A DNA stretch of 64,000 bases, from NCBI RefSeq assembly GCF_900537115.1, contig NZ_UNRG01000006.1, positions 111,665 to 175,664 of the forward strand, read 5' to 3'. Made by a program: the position numbers and the translations under genes. The stretch comes from Arthrobacter sp. Alg241-R88 (GTDB lineage: Bacteria; Actinomycetota; Actinomycetes; Actinomycetales; Micrococcaceae). Of this stretch, positions 9,101 to 17,118 are shown in pieces (position 1 is the stretch's first letter; the number at the start of each line of letters is the position of its first letter). The notes beneath the pieces are model-generated. The model saw only the letters and a list, made by a program, of their open reading frames with translations, did no database searches and was not told where the DNA came from.

Positions 9101-9768
9101 GCATCCTCGCCGAGGGAATGCTCGACGCGTCCGTCGCCTACGGCTACTTCCCGGTGGTTTCCGAGGGGGAACAGGTGGTGGTGCTGCACCACGGGGAGGA
9201 TCACGACGGCGTCCTGGGCACCGCGGGTCTGCTCGCCCCCGATGGTGGTTCAGGTGGCCCGATCGGCACCGACCGGCTGCGGTTCGACTTCCCGCGCCAG
9301 CGCCGCGACCGGCACCTGTGCCTGGCCGACTTCGTGAAGGGGCGTGAATCGGGACAGATCGACGTGCTGCCGGTGCAGCTGGTCACCGCCGGCTCGAAGA
9401 TCGAGGAGTTCACCTCCAAGATGTTCGCCGCCAACCAGTACCGCGACTACTACGAGCTCAACGGCCTGGTCATGCAGCTCACCGAGGCGCTGGCGGAGTT
9501 CTGGCATGCGCGGATCCGCAAGGAGCTGGGGTTCGCGGCCGAGGAGCCGAAGGACACGGCAGGGTATTTCAAACTCGATTACCGCGGTGCACGGTTCTCG
9601 CTCGGCTACCCGGCGTGCCCGGACATGGAGGACCGCCGCAAGGTGACGGAGCTGCTGAAGCCCGAGCGGATGGGTGTTGTTTTGAGCGATGAACTGATGC
9701 TGCACCCCGAACAGTCCACCGACGCCTTTGTGTTCCACCACCCGGAGGCGAAGTACTTCAAGGTCTGA
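6124..9768 (+). CDS. metH: Cobalamin-dependent methionine synthase
   Basis: This full-length four-module enzyme (1214 residues) transfers the methyl group of methyltetrahydrofolate through cobalamin to homocysteine, making methionine in the cytosol. The modules in order are: homocysteine domain (~20-325) with zinc ligands C240 in LNCATGP and C306/C307 in GGCCGTTP; pterin domain (~355-620); cap and B12-binding domain (~650-880) with cobalt ligand H768 in RGDVHDIGKN; and a C-terminal AdoMet reactivation domain (~915-1214). No Shine-Dalgarno sequence precedes the start. TTG 6121 and ATG 6124 are adjacent, and TAACCT six bases before the ATG suggests a leaderless mRNA. It is monocistronic. It links to the predicted B12 importer at 26376-29797 and to the glycine cleavage genes. 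Confidence 0.97.
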   Translation: MPRFALDIEFVPRPARAQELLDAVNHRVVIADGAMGTMLQGRDLSLEEDFLGLEGCNEILNDTRPDVLADIHDAYFATGIDAVETNTFGANWSNLSDYGIDDRIAELARKGAQIARERAEAAEKTDGRMRWVLGSMGPGTKLPSLGHTTYDYLKQTFALQAEGLIDGGADAFLIETSQDLLQTKAAVNGCKQAIVSRGIRLPIFVEVTVETTGTMLMGSEIGAALTALEPLGVDAIGLNCATGPDEMSEHLRHLSKQSSVAIACMPNAGLPVLGPNGAHYPLSPTELATAHEQFVREFGLGLVGGCCGTTPEHMAAVVERLAPFRTKAVAAKSENGAARTPTEREAGIASLYHHVPFDQDSAYLAIGERTNANGSKAFRQAMLEERWDDCVDIAREQVRVGAHLLDVCIDYVGRDGVADIKEVVSRFASASTLPLVIDSTEPPVLQAGLELIGGRPVVNSVNYEDGDGPNSRFARIMPLVKEHGTAVIALTIDEQGQARTTEGKVAIASRLVDALVGEWGMRVEDIIVDALTFPIATGQEETRRDGIETIEAIRQITAKYPGINTTLGVSNVSFGLNPAARVVLNSVFLHEAAQAGLTSGIIDAAKIVPLASLPEEQRKVALDLVWDRREYDADGNTTYDPLAVMLDMFAGVDTAALKDQRAAELAALPTGQRLERRIIDGEGKGLEEDLDLARSEGLTPLGIINDHLLEGMKVVGERFGAGEMQLPFVLQSAEVMKNAVALLEPHMEKSDSSGKGTMVIATVRGDVHDIGKNLVDIILTNNGYKVINIGIKQGIAEIMAAAEEHNADVIGMSGLLVKSTVVMKENLAELQSRGLAKKWPIILGGAALTRAYVEQDLAEQFDGVVRYAKDAFEGLALMEPLVRVARGESPDDVGLPPLKKRIHKGGAKFTVTEPEAMPGRSDVAADNAVPAPPFWGTRIVRGVALHDYAALLDERATFMGQWGLKPGRGDDGASYEELVEREGRPRLRYWLDRILAEGMLDASVAYGYFPVVSEGEQVVVLHHGEDHDGVLGTAGLLAPDGGSGGPIGTDRLRFDFPRQRRDRHLCLADFVKGRESGQIDVLPVQLVTAGSKIEEFTSKMFAANQYRDYYELNGLVMQLTEALAEFWHARIRKELGFAAEEPKDTAGYFKLDYRGARFSLGYPACPDMEDRRKVTELLKPERMGVVLSDELMLHPEQSTDAFVFHHPEAKYFKV

Positions 9769-10680
9769 GGTGGGTGTGGTCTTTGGTCTGCGCGTGTGGA
9801 GGCCAAAACGCCTGGTCGGACCGATGCTGCCACGGTCAGCTTCGAAATTAGGGCTGCCAACGGAAGGCTGCAGTAAACGCGTTTGGACTCTATTCCGACG
9901 GTATTTTGAGGGGCAGTCCGGCGTCAGGTTGGGGTGTGCCCTAGCTGGACGAACTTCGGGCCGTCCTTTAGAGCGGGTCTTTGAGCCGCTGAGTCGGCGT
10001 CGCGAAGCCTGGGGCTCGGACCATAACGAAGTCGTCTTCGAACTCGACGTAGTCAAGGATCCCGCCGCGGACCAGGTGCGCGACGCGTTTGCCATGACGT
10101 GTTCGGGGCGGTGACGTGATCGACGCCGAGCTGGCCGAGGATTTCGGCGTGGGGTTCGGAGGTGGCTTGGCCTAGATCCGGGGGCCTAGGAATTTCAGGA
10201 GCCGGGAGGTGGTGAGGATAGCCCATGCAGGATGAACCTGGCGGCTATACAAGTCTTAGCTGGGCTAGAAGCACCTGAGATTCTGTTTGAGGCTTTGAAA
10301 GCCTACGGAATCGATCCGACCTGTAGCCATCTGGTCATGGAAGGACCGGCAGCGGCGGACTACATCATCAAAAGCGGGCGCCCAACATCATTTGATCATC
10401 AAGCCTGGGGGAACCAGCGACGGCTATCTGTGCTGCCGGTCTTGCTCACAGACCATCACGTTAGGGGATTTTAGGGGCACCACAATGAGGGGGTACCGGG
10501 GGTTGTTTCTGATGCTTCCTGCACCAACACTGATCGAACTGGGCATTGTCTGTGGCATTCAACTCCGGGGAGCGACATGGACTATCCATTTCTTCACAAG
10601 GGCGGACGTGATGGAGGTCCCAGGGCTTCCTGGCTTTTGGTAAGGCGGGGAGTTGAGCTCCCTACAGATCAATCGGAGCG
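9769..10680. other. Long spacer with decayed sequence
   Basis: No intact gene is visible in 0.9 kb between metH and the phytase. It holds a frameshifted TrkA-like remnant on the minus strand (listed separately). An 80-codon open frame at 10232-10474 (+, beginning MNLAAIQVLAGLEAPE) has no good ribosome binding site or recognised family. An in-frame lipobox-like remnant occurs at the right end. Confidence 0.5.
9968..10187 (-). pseudogene. TrkA/KtrA-type potassium uptake regulator remnant
   Basis: Read on the minus strand, two frames together give a piece of a TrkA-family NAD-binding protein. DLGQATSEPHAEILGQLGVD followed by HVTAP is in one frame. After a frameshift near 10100, AHLVRGGILDYVEFEDDFVM is in another, ending at TAA (9968-9970). 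TrkA/KtrA proteins carry E-H-x-x-I-L-x-x-L-G-V-D and R-V-A-H-x-V-x-G-x-x-L-D-Y-I-E in the same order near the end of the RCK N-domain. The amino-terminal Rossmann part and the RCK-C domain are missing. This is a clear relic, not a working gene. Confidence 0.6.
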
Positions 10681-10782
10681 ATGGTGCTTGCCGCCGTTCT
10701 GACCCTTACAGGATGCAGTGGCAGTGGCGGTCAAGATGCCAAGGCCACTGACACGCCCAAGCCCACAACGGATAGGAAATCC

Positions 10783-13566
10783 ATGGCTCAGAATGTTAGT
10801 GCTCGACACGCGCAAGCGGCTGCGGGATTCTTGCGCCCCGCTCCTGCGCTGCTCCGGCTCCTGCTTGTCGCGGTTTTAGCTGCGGCCCTCGCAAGCCTCA
10901 CCGTGCTCACCGCCCCGCAAGCGCATGCGGCGGACGTCCTTGTGGCTCCGTCGGCGGAGACGACACCCGTTCCGAGCTCCAGTGACGCGGCAGACGACAC
11001 CGCGATCTGGATACACCCCACGGATCCGTCGCAGAGTGTGGTGATCGGCACGGACAAATTAAGTACCGGAGGCGTGGGGGTCTACGACCTGTCGGGGCGC
11101 CAGTTACATTTTTACCTGCACGGCAGTATGAATAACGTCGATCTCCGATACAACTTTCCGTTAGGCAGTGAACGCATCGCCCTCGTTGGTGTAACCGAGA
11201 GGAACGTAGATTCGACCGGCGTTCGGTTCTACAAGGTAAACGTGGCAGATCGCTCACTGACAGAGGTGGGGCGCATCAGTACCCCGGGCAGGCCTCGCGG
11301 CTTCGGCATGTATCACTCCCCAGTCTCCGGGAAGTATTACGCCTTTGTGCATGACTTCAACACGAACGTGATAAGCCAGTTCGAGCTGGACGGCTCCAAC
11401 GGATCGGTTCGAGGGACTTCCGTGCGTTCCTTCGACAACGGCGACAGCTCCGAAGGCATTTCGGTAGATGACGAGCTTCAACGTCTCTATGTATCCGAGG
11501 AGGAAGTCGGCGTGTGGCGGTACGGAGCTGAGCCGGGGGACGGTTCAACCCGGACACTCGTGGATCGCACCGTGGCAACCGGCGGACGAATAGTGGACAA
11601 CATCAAGAACACCGCCATCTACTATGGCCGGCAGGGGACCGGCTATTTGATTGTGTCGAGCCAAGGCGGATCCAACTTCGTCGTCTACAACCGCAATGAC
11701 AACGCCTTCGTCGGCTCCTTCAAGATCATCGATGGCGGTGGCGTTGACGGTGTGAATGGTCAAGACGGCATTGATGTCACCAATTTCCCGCTCGGCCCTT
11801 CCTATCCCGCTGGACTATTTACAAGCCAGGACCACAACAACACCAATGCGGGCAACGGCAACAGCGGTAACCAAAACCACAAACTCGTCTCCTGGCAGCG
11901 AATTGCCGATGCTTTCAGCCCAAAGCTGCTTGTGGACACCACTTTTGACCCGCGCCAGATAGGAGCAGAGGGCGGAGGAGGAGACCCCGGACCGGACACC
12001 ACACCGCCCGATACGTCGATTACGGGTGGTCCATCAGGGACCAGTGGCAGCACTTCGGCTGAGTTCACGTTCACTGCGACGGAGCCTGGGATCTTCGAGT
12101 GTGCCCTGGATGGAGGAGCCTTCGCGGGATGTACGTCGCCCAAGAGCTACGCTAATCTCGCAGTTGGCTCGCACGTCTTCGCAGTACGGGCGACCGACGC
12201 GGCGGGCAACGCGGATCTAACTCCTGCGGAGCGAACTTGGACAATCGATACCTCGACGCCGCAAACGGTGACGTTGACGGCCACAGCGGACACGTACGTG
12301 TCTAGCGGGTCGGCGACGACGAACTTCGGGACGGCGCCGAAGCTCGCAGTGGACAACAGCCCCGTGGAGAATGCCTACCTGAAGTTTGATACGTCGGCAC
12401 TCGCAGGCAAGACGATCGTCAGCGCGAAGCTTCAACTGCGGGCGACGACCAGCGGCTCAGTGGGTACCCAGAACGTCAGGTTGGTTACGGACGACACATG
12501 GACTGAGAGCGGCCTTACCTACAGCCCAAGGCCCGCGTTGGGCAGCAGCGTGCTGGGCAGCCTTGGACCGGTTACGTCGAACACCAATTATGAAGTGACG
12601 CTGAATGCGTCAGCTCTGCAGGGTGAGCTCGGCGGCCTTCTCTCGCTTGGCATCAACGGCACCAGCAGCGACGGGGCCGACTTCGGCTCAAGAGAGACTA
12701 CAACCCCACCCAAGCTGGTGCTCCAATTGGGATCGGGCACGGGGACGCCACCCGGGGATACCACAGCACCCACGGTGACCTCAGTGACTCCGGCAGAGAA
12801 TGCACCAAACGCAGCGATCACCGGAAATGTCACGGCTACATTTTCGGAGGCCATGAACTCGACGACGGTCAACAACACGACGTTCACGCTCGCCGAGGGA
12901 ACGTCAACCACTCCTGTGGATGCGGTGGTCACACTCAGCAACAACACCGCTGCATTGGATCCCACAGCCAATCTCAAGCCTGGTACGCAGTACACCGCGA
13001 GGGTTAGCGGAGCGAAGGATTCCGCCGGTAACACAGTCGTGTCTAAGACGTGGACTTTTACTACAGCCGCGGCTACTACGCCCTCGGAGACGGTGACGTT
13101 GACGGCCACAGCGGACACGTACGTGTCTAGCGGGTCGGCGACGACGAACTTCGGGACGGCGCCGAAGCTCGCAGTGGACAACAGCCCCGTGGAGAATGCC
13201 TACCTGAAGTTTGATACGTCGGCACTCGCAGGCAAGACGATCGTCAGCGCGAAGCTTCAACTGCGGGCGACGACCAGCGGCTCAGTGGGTACCCAGAACG
13301 TCAGGTTGGTTACGGACGACACATGGACTGAGAGCGGCCTTACCTACAGCCCAAGGCCCGCGTTGGGCAGCAGCGTGCTGGGCAGCCTTGGACCGGTTAC
13401 GTCGAACACCAATTATGAAGTGACGCTGAATGCGTCAGCTCTGCAGGGTGAGCTCGGCGGCCTTCTCTCGCTTGGCATCAACGGCACCAGCAGCGACGGG
13501 GCCGACTTCGGCTCAAGAGAGACTACAACCCCACCCAAGCTAGTGCTCCAACTGCAACAACCGTAG
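10783..13566 (+). CDS. Secreted beta-propeller phytase with Ig-like and two DNRLRE domains
   Basis: This 927-residue exported protein has a signal peptide ending near TAPQAHAADV. The phytase-type propeller (about 50-400) shows DDTAIWIHPTDPSQS, GGVGVYDLSG and LFTSQDHNNTNAG, as in 3-phytases that release phosphate from phytate with calcium. Then come an Ig-like segment (PPDTSITGGPSG to AERTWTID), a DNRLRE domain, a Big_5-like domain (APTVTSVTPAENAPN to TWTFTTAA) and a second DNRLRE domain identical to the first. The frame is open from ATG 10681, which would add a lipobox-like VLTLTGCSG. I prefer ATG 10783 because it has AGGA six bases upstream and leads directly into a normal signal peptide. 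The role is probably phosphate scavenging, with the DNRLRE domains as surface stalk modules. Confidence 0.88.
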   Translation: MAQNVSARHAQAAAGFLRPAPALLRLLLVAVLAAALASLTVLTAPQAHAADVLVAPSAETTPVPSSSDAADDTAIWIHPTDPSQSVVIGTDKLSTGGVGVYDLSGRQLHFYLHGSMNNVDLRYNFPLGSERIALVGVTERNVDSTGVRFYKVNVADRSLTEVGRISTPGRPRGFGMYHSPVSGKYYAFVHDFNTNVISQFELDGSNGSVRGTSVRSFDNGDSSEGISVDDELQRLYVSEEEVGVWRYGAEPGDGSTRTLVDRTVATGGRIVDNIKNTAIYYGRQGTGYLIVSSQGGSNFVVYNRNDNAFVGSFKIIDGGGVDGVNGQDGIDVTNFPLGPSYPAGLFTSQDHNNTNAGNGNSGNQNHKLVSWQRIADAFSPKLLVDTTFDPRQIGAEGGGGDPGPDTTPPDTSITGGPSGTSGSTSAEFTFTATEPGIFECALDGGAFAGCTSPKSYANLAVGSHVFAVRATDAAGNADLTPAERTWTIDTSTPQTVTLTATADTYVSSGSATTNFGTAPKLAVDNSPVENAYLKFDTSALAGKTIVSAKLQLRATTSGSVGTQNVRLVTDDTWTESGLTYSPRPALGSSVLGSLGPVTSNTNYEVTLNASALQGELGGLLSLGINGTSSDGADFGSRETTTPPKLVLQLGSGTGTPPGDTTAPTVTSVTPAENAPNAAITGNVTATFSEAMNSTTVNNTTFTLAEGTSTTPVDAVVTLSNNTAALDPTANLKPGTQYTARVSGAKDSAGNTVVSKTWTFTTAAATTPSETVTLTATADTYVSSGSATTNFGTAPKLAVDNSPVENAYLKFDTSALAGKTIVSAKLQLRATTSGSVGTQNVRLVTDDTWTESGLTYSPRPALGSSVLGSLGPVTSNTNYEVTLNASALQGELGGLLSLGINGTSSDGADFGSRETTTPPKLVLQLQQP
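12265..12725 (+). repeat. Direct repeat copy 1 (DNRLRE module)
   Basis: The first copy of a direct repeat of about 460 bp inside the phytase gene. It matches 13090-13550 at every base I compared up to 12716, after which only scattered single changes occur (for example CTG against CTA). The offset is 825 bp. It encodes a whole DNRLRE domain. Confidence 0.95.
13090..13550 (+). repeat. Direct repeat copy 2 (DNRLRE module)
   Basis: The second copy of the direct repeat, 825 bp downstream of the first. It encodes the C-terminal DNRLRE domain of the phytase. Near-perfect identity at synonymous positions points to a very recent duplication or ongoing gene conversion. Confidence 0.95.
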
Positions 13567-13642
13567 GTAACGCAGCTTGACCAGCTTCAGGCCTTGCCTG
13601 CGTAGCAAGAGGTGGCGTCTCCATTGACGCCCCTGGAAAGAT

Positions 13643-13675
13643 CAAAAGGCGGGGTCCAGTGGATCCCGCCTTTTG
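13643..13675 (+). terminator. Rho-independent terminator of phytase gene
   Basis: Arms CAAAAGGCGGG and CCCGCCTTTTG form an 11-bp stem that can extend inward by G-T and T-A pairs. The right arm ends in TTTTGCTTGCTTATT, giving a T-rich tail on the plus strand. It lies 77 bases after the phytase stop. Confidence 0.8.
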
Positions 13676-14175
13676 CTTGCTTATTAGACAACCCCGTTGT
13701 GTCCTCATCCTTCGGGGGCTTCGGGCTTGGGGCCCTGGGCGTTGCCCCGTTCACGAAAAAGCCTTGATCAACTCAGGGCGCAGCTCCACACCGTTTCTAT
13801 CGACTGCTGGTCAGCACGGGCGAGGTAGAACCAGAACCTGACGAAGCGTAGGCCGGAGCCCCTTCCGGAGCTCCTCCCTCTCATACTTATGAGCCGATAA
13901 TGAATATTCCGTCAAACCTGCGTCACCGGGCAAGGACACGTTGCGCTCAGTGACCCTGCTCCGTCCATAGTTGGGGTCAATTCGGGTTATCCACGGTTGG
14001 AATCGGGAGCCGTTGGCTTAGCTCCCGTAGCAGCAGTAGCGGTGGATGACTTATAGGAATTGTCCCCGGCTGTGGGCGGCGGCGCCGATCCTCTTAGTAA
14101 CCCACATCTAAGTTTCTTATTTCTAGGGCCCACGCCGACGCCCCTTAAGTCAGTTTTGGCTGTGAATACTCGGAC
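13676..14175. other. Spacer without recognised gene
   Basis: About 500 bases between the phytase terminator and a possible small ORF. No family, tRNA or riboswitch fold was recognised. Short open frames on both strands look like chance. Confidence 0.4.
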
Positions 14176-14307
14176 ATGTCCACCGGCGAAACTGCCCAGG
14201 CCAAGGCTGAGCTGAAGCAGGCCAGCGAAAACCCCAAGATTGTCTTCAAAGAACCGCATGACAGGAAGGGCGCCGCTCCCTATTGGAGCGGCGCCCTTCC
14301 TGGTTGA
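14176..14307 (+). CDS. Possible 43-codon peptide running into a terminator
   Basis: ATG 14176 opens a frame reading MSTGETAQAKAELKQASENP and onward, with an acidic/basic helical look, ending at TGA 14305-14307. The last third is encoded by the perfect hairpin at 14262-14302, which is odd for a gene. The ribosome binding site is weak (CGGA). It may be the remnant of a longer gene or not coding at all. Confidence 0.2.
   Translation: MSTGETAQAKAELKQASENPKIVFKEPHDRKGAAPYWSGALPG
14262..14302 (-). terminator. Strong hairpin terminator after CBS membrane protein gene
   Basis: A perfect 18-bp stem with arms CAGGAAGGGCGCCGCTCC and its complement around a CTATT loop. It lies 17 bases beyond the stop of the minus-strand gene ending at 14319. 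Confidence 0.7.
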
Positions 14308-14318
14308 TGCAGTTTTGG

Positions 14319-15359
14319 TTAGGCGCTGGTGGCGTCCTGGACTTCGCCGACGAGTTCTTCGATGATGTCTTCCAGGAAGAGCACGCCGGTGGTGTTGCCG
14401 TTGGCATCGAAAACCCTGGCAACGTGGGCACCGGTGCGGCGCATCGTGGCCAGCGCGTCCTCGAGCTCGGCGCCGCTGAAGGCGGAGGCGAGGCGGCGGA
14501 TCCGTTTCACCGGCACGGGCCGGGCGAATTTCTCCGTGGTGGTCAGGTCCATTACGTCCTTGAGGTGCAGGTAACCGGACGGGACGCCGTCATTATCGGT
14601 GAGGATGTAGCGGGAGTACCCGTGCTTGGCCACCGCCTTCTGGATGTCAGCCGGAGTCGCGGATTCGGGCAGGAGCACCATCTCGGCGATCGGTACCTCG
14701 ACATCTGCCACTGTTTTGGCGGTGAACTCGAAGGCGGCGGTCAGGGTTCCGCTGGTGTCGGTAAGCATTCCGTCGCGCGTCGACTGCTGGACGATGTTCG
14801 CGACCTCGTCCAGGGTGTAGGCGCTGGTGGCCTCATCCTTCGGTTCCACCTTGAACAGCCGCAGGATGGAGTTCGCGATCCCGTTGAGCGTCCAGATGAC
14901 GGGTTTGAAAACCCGAGCAACCATCACCAGCGGCGGTGCCAGGATCAGCGCCGCACGGGTGGGAACGGAGAAGGAGATGTTCTTGGGGACCATCTCCCCA
15001 AGGACCACGTGCAGGAACGTCACCATCAGCAGCGCGATCACGAAGGCAATGATGCTGATCGCTTCGTAGGACAGGGATGTCAGTCCCAGCGGGATCTCGA
15101 GCAGGTGGTGGATGGCCGGTTCGGAGACGTTAAGGATCACCAGCGAACACACAGTGATGCCCAACTGGCTGGTGGCCAGCATCAACGTGGCATGCTCCAT
15201 GGCCCACAGCGTAGTCTTCGCGGCTTTGCTGCCTGCCTCTGCCTTGGGTTCAATCTGGGAACGGCGGGCCGATATCACGGCGAATTCGGCGCCCACGAAG
15301 AAGGCATTGACCACGAGGAGAACAACCAGCCAGATGATGCCGGGAAGGTATTCACTCAT
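14319..15359 (-). CDS. CNNM/CorC-like membrane protein with DUF21 and CBS pair (short form)
   Basis: This 346-residue protein has an N-terminal DUF21 transmembrane domain (about 1-190; hydrophobic runs IIWLVVLLVVNAFFVGAEFA, ISIIAFVIALLMVTFLHVVL) and a cytoplasmic CBS pair (about 200-346; EMVLLPESATPADI, GYSRYILTDNDGVPSGYLHL, ARVFDANGNTTGVLFLEDII). The family (CorC/HlyC, CNNM) is linked to Mg2+ and related cation efflux or homeostasis. It lacks the C-terminal CorC_HlyC domain that its upstream neighbour has. It overlaps that neighbour's stop by 8 bp, so the two are co-translated and may form a heteromer. The ATG start at 15359 is in this overlap. Confidence 0.9.
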   Translation of the reverse strand: MSEYLPGIIWLVVLLVVNAFFVGAEFAVISARRSQIEPKAEAGSKAAKTTLWAMEHATLMLATSQLGITVCSLVILNVSEPAIHHLLEIPLGLTSLSYEAISIIAFVIALLMVTFLHVVLGEMVPKNISFSVPTRAALILAPPLVMVARVFKPVIWTLNGIANSILRLFKVEPKDEATSAYTLDEVANIVQQSTRDGMLTDTSGTLTAAFEFTAKTVADVEVPIAEMVLLPESATPADIQKAVAKHGYSRYILTDNDGVPSGYLHLKDVMDLTTTEKFARPVPVKRIRRLASAFSGAELEDALATMRRTGAHVARVFDANGNTTGVLFLEDIIEELVGEVQDATSA

Positions 15360-16713
15360 GGGTCAGCTCCTGTGTGAGGTCATCGATGATGCGGTCGTGG
15401 GCACTTCGTGGTGCTTCCTGTGAGGTGTCCGGGGTGAAGCGGATCCGCTCCACATGGGTTCCCAGGACCCGCTCCACACGGAGGGTGCCGCCGTCGATCT
15501 TCACTTCATCGCCCAGTTCCGGGATGCGGTCCAGCTGGTCGGTAACGAAACCGGCCAAGGTGTCATACTCCTCGCCGTCCGGCACCGCTATGCCGGTCCG
15601 GTCCAGCAGTTCATCGGGCCGCAGGGAGGCATCAAAAGTGATGGAGCGCCCGGTCCTGACGACGCCGGTCCGGGCCCGGTCGTGTTCGTCCTCAAGCTCG
15701 CCGACAATCTCTTCCACGAGGTCCTCAAGGGTGACGATGCCGGCAGTTCCGCCGTGTTCGTCCGAGACGATGGCCACCTGCAGGCCCTGTTTGCGCAGCA
15801 GGACCAAGAGGGTGTCCACCCCCATGGACTCGGGCACCCTCAGCGGTTCGATCATCAACTCCGAAGCACGGACGTGGGCCCGTTCTTCCAGGGCGACGGC
15901 GAAGGCCTGCTTGACGTGCAGCACGCCCAGCACGTCGTCACGGTCTTCCCCGATGACGGGAAAGCGGGAGTAACCCGTGGCGGTGGCAAGGGCGACAATC
16001 TCTTCGGCGGTATCATCGGCGTTTACTGCCGTCATCCGCACACGGGGTGTCATGACGTCCGCCGCGGAGTGCTCCGAAAACCGCAACGTCCGGTGCAAGA
16101 GGACGGCGTGGTCGGCATCGAGGACGCCTTCCATCGCTGAGCGCCGGACCAATGAGCTGAGCTCCTCGGCGCTGCGGGCACCGGAAAGCTCCTCCTTGGG
16201 CTCAATCCCAAAAGAGCGGATGATCCGGTTGGCAGTGTTGTTGAACAGCAGGATCACAGGCTTGAAGACGGTAGTGAACAGGGTCTGGAACGGAACCACG
16301 ACTTTGGCCGTGGCCAGCGGCAGGGCAAGGGCGAAGTTTTTGGGCACCAGCTCGCCGATCACCATCGAAAAAATGGTGGCGATGAAGATGCCCACCACTG
16401 CGCCGAGGCCGGGGACAACACCTTCAGGGATTCCCACCGAGAGCAACGGGCCGCGCAGGATGGAGCTGATCGCGGGCTCGAAGGTGTAACCGGTGAGCAG
16501 GGTAGTGAGGGTAATACCCAACTGGGCACCAGAGAGGTGCGTCGAGGTGATCTTCAGCGCCTTGATGGTGGAGCTGAGGCGCTTTTCCCCGCGGGCCTGG
16601 CGGGCTTCAAGATCGTTGCGGTCCAGATTGACAAGCGCGAACTCGGAAGCAACAAAGAAACCGGTACCGACCGTGAGAACGAGGCCGATGCCGAGCATGA
16701 TCCATTCATACAT
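15352..16713 (-). CDS. CNNM/CorC-like membrane protein with DUF21, CBS pair and CorC_HlyC domain
   Basis: This 453-residue protein has four hydrophobic segments in DUF21 (about 1-195; IMLGIGLVLTVGTGFFVASE at the start). The CBS pair (about 205-335) contains TPRVRMTAVNADDTAEEIV, GYSRFPVIGEDRDDVLGVLH and DEHGGTAGIVTLEDLVEEIV. The C-terminal CorC_HlyC domain (about 350-435) contains EEYDTLAGFVTDQLDRIPEL. The usual role is magnesium or cobalt efflux at the cytoplasmic membrane, with the CBS domains sensing nucleotides. It is the first gene of a two-gene minus-strand operon. The ATG at 16713 follows a GGAGAGGGG-like site. Confidence 0.92.
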   Translation of the reverse strand: MYEWIMLGIGLVLTVGTGFFVASEFALVNLDRNDLEARQARGEKRLSSTIKALKITSTHLSGAQLGITLTTLLTGYTFEPAISSILRGPLLSVGIPEGVVPGLGAVVGIFIATIFSMVIGELVPKNFALALPLATAKVVVPFQTLFTTVFKPVILLFNNTANRIIRSFGIEPKEELSGARSAEELSSLVRRSAMEGVLDADHAVLLHRTLRFSEHSAADVMTPRVRMTAVNADDTAEEIVALATATGYSRFPVIGEDRDDVLGVLHVKQAFAVALEERAHVRASELMIEPLRVPESMGVDTLLVLLRKQGLQVAIVSDEHGGTAGIVTLEDLVEEIVGELEDEHDRARTGVVRTGRSITFDASLRPDELLDRTGIAVPDGEEYDTLAGFVTDQLDRIPELGDEVKIDGGTLRVERVLGTHVERIRFTPDTSQEAPRSAHDRIIDDLTQELTHE

Positions 16714-16978
16714 TCGGGCGCCCCTCTCCCGTGATGGCCGGCGAACCGGTCAGAAGGTGGAGGGGCCAGGGCATATGTGAAGGAGGGTCATCCATAATGC
16801 ACCCCATTCTATCGGCCGGGTTTGAACCCCTCCCCGCCTCTACGCCCACAGCGGAAGGGCAACAGCCTTCTCAGCCCACCATTCCAGGCCTCGTTTGTGG
16901 CGAGATTCTGGATGGCGCTGACTGCTAAAGCGGCATTATGTCGGTTTGGACGACGGTGGAGGTCGGCTATGATTTTCT

Positions 16979-17099
16979 TATCAAGGGGAGTACTCCCGTC
17001 TGTGATCGGCCCGTCAATACGGATGCACTGAAGCATCTCGGGTCGACGGTTCCGGTGCTATCCGGGCGGAGGAGACCTTGGCGTAACTGTCCAGCGCCT
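16979..17099 (+). ncRNA. yybP-ykoY family (Mn2+) riboswitch
   Basis: The leader just upstream of the TerC gene has the 5' element AAGGGGAGTACTCCCGTC (from 16983), a middle GGTCGACGG at 17041, and the 3' conserved GAGGAGACCTTGGCGTA (about 17069-17085). The order AAGGGGAGTA and GAGACCTTGGCG is the known signature of the yybP-ykoY aptamer, which binds Mn2+ and commonly controls TerC/Alx-type manganese exporters. High Mn2+ is expected to turn the gene on. Ends are approximate. Confidence 0.8.
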
Positions 17100-17118
17100 A
17101 CCCCTTGGGAGCATCCTC

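Noticed and set aside
10232..10474. 80-codon open frame before the phytase
   Set aside because: No ribosome binding site, no family likeness, and it lies in a decayed spacer. Kept only as a note in the spacer entry.
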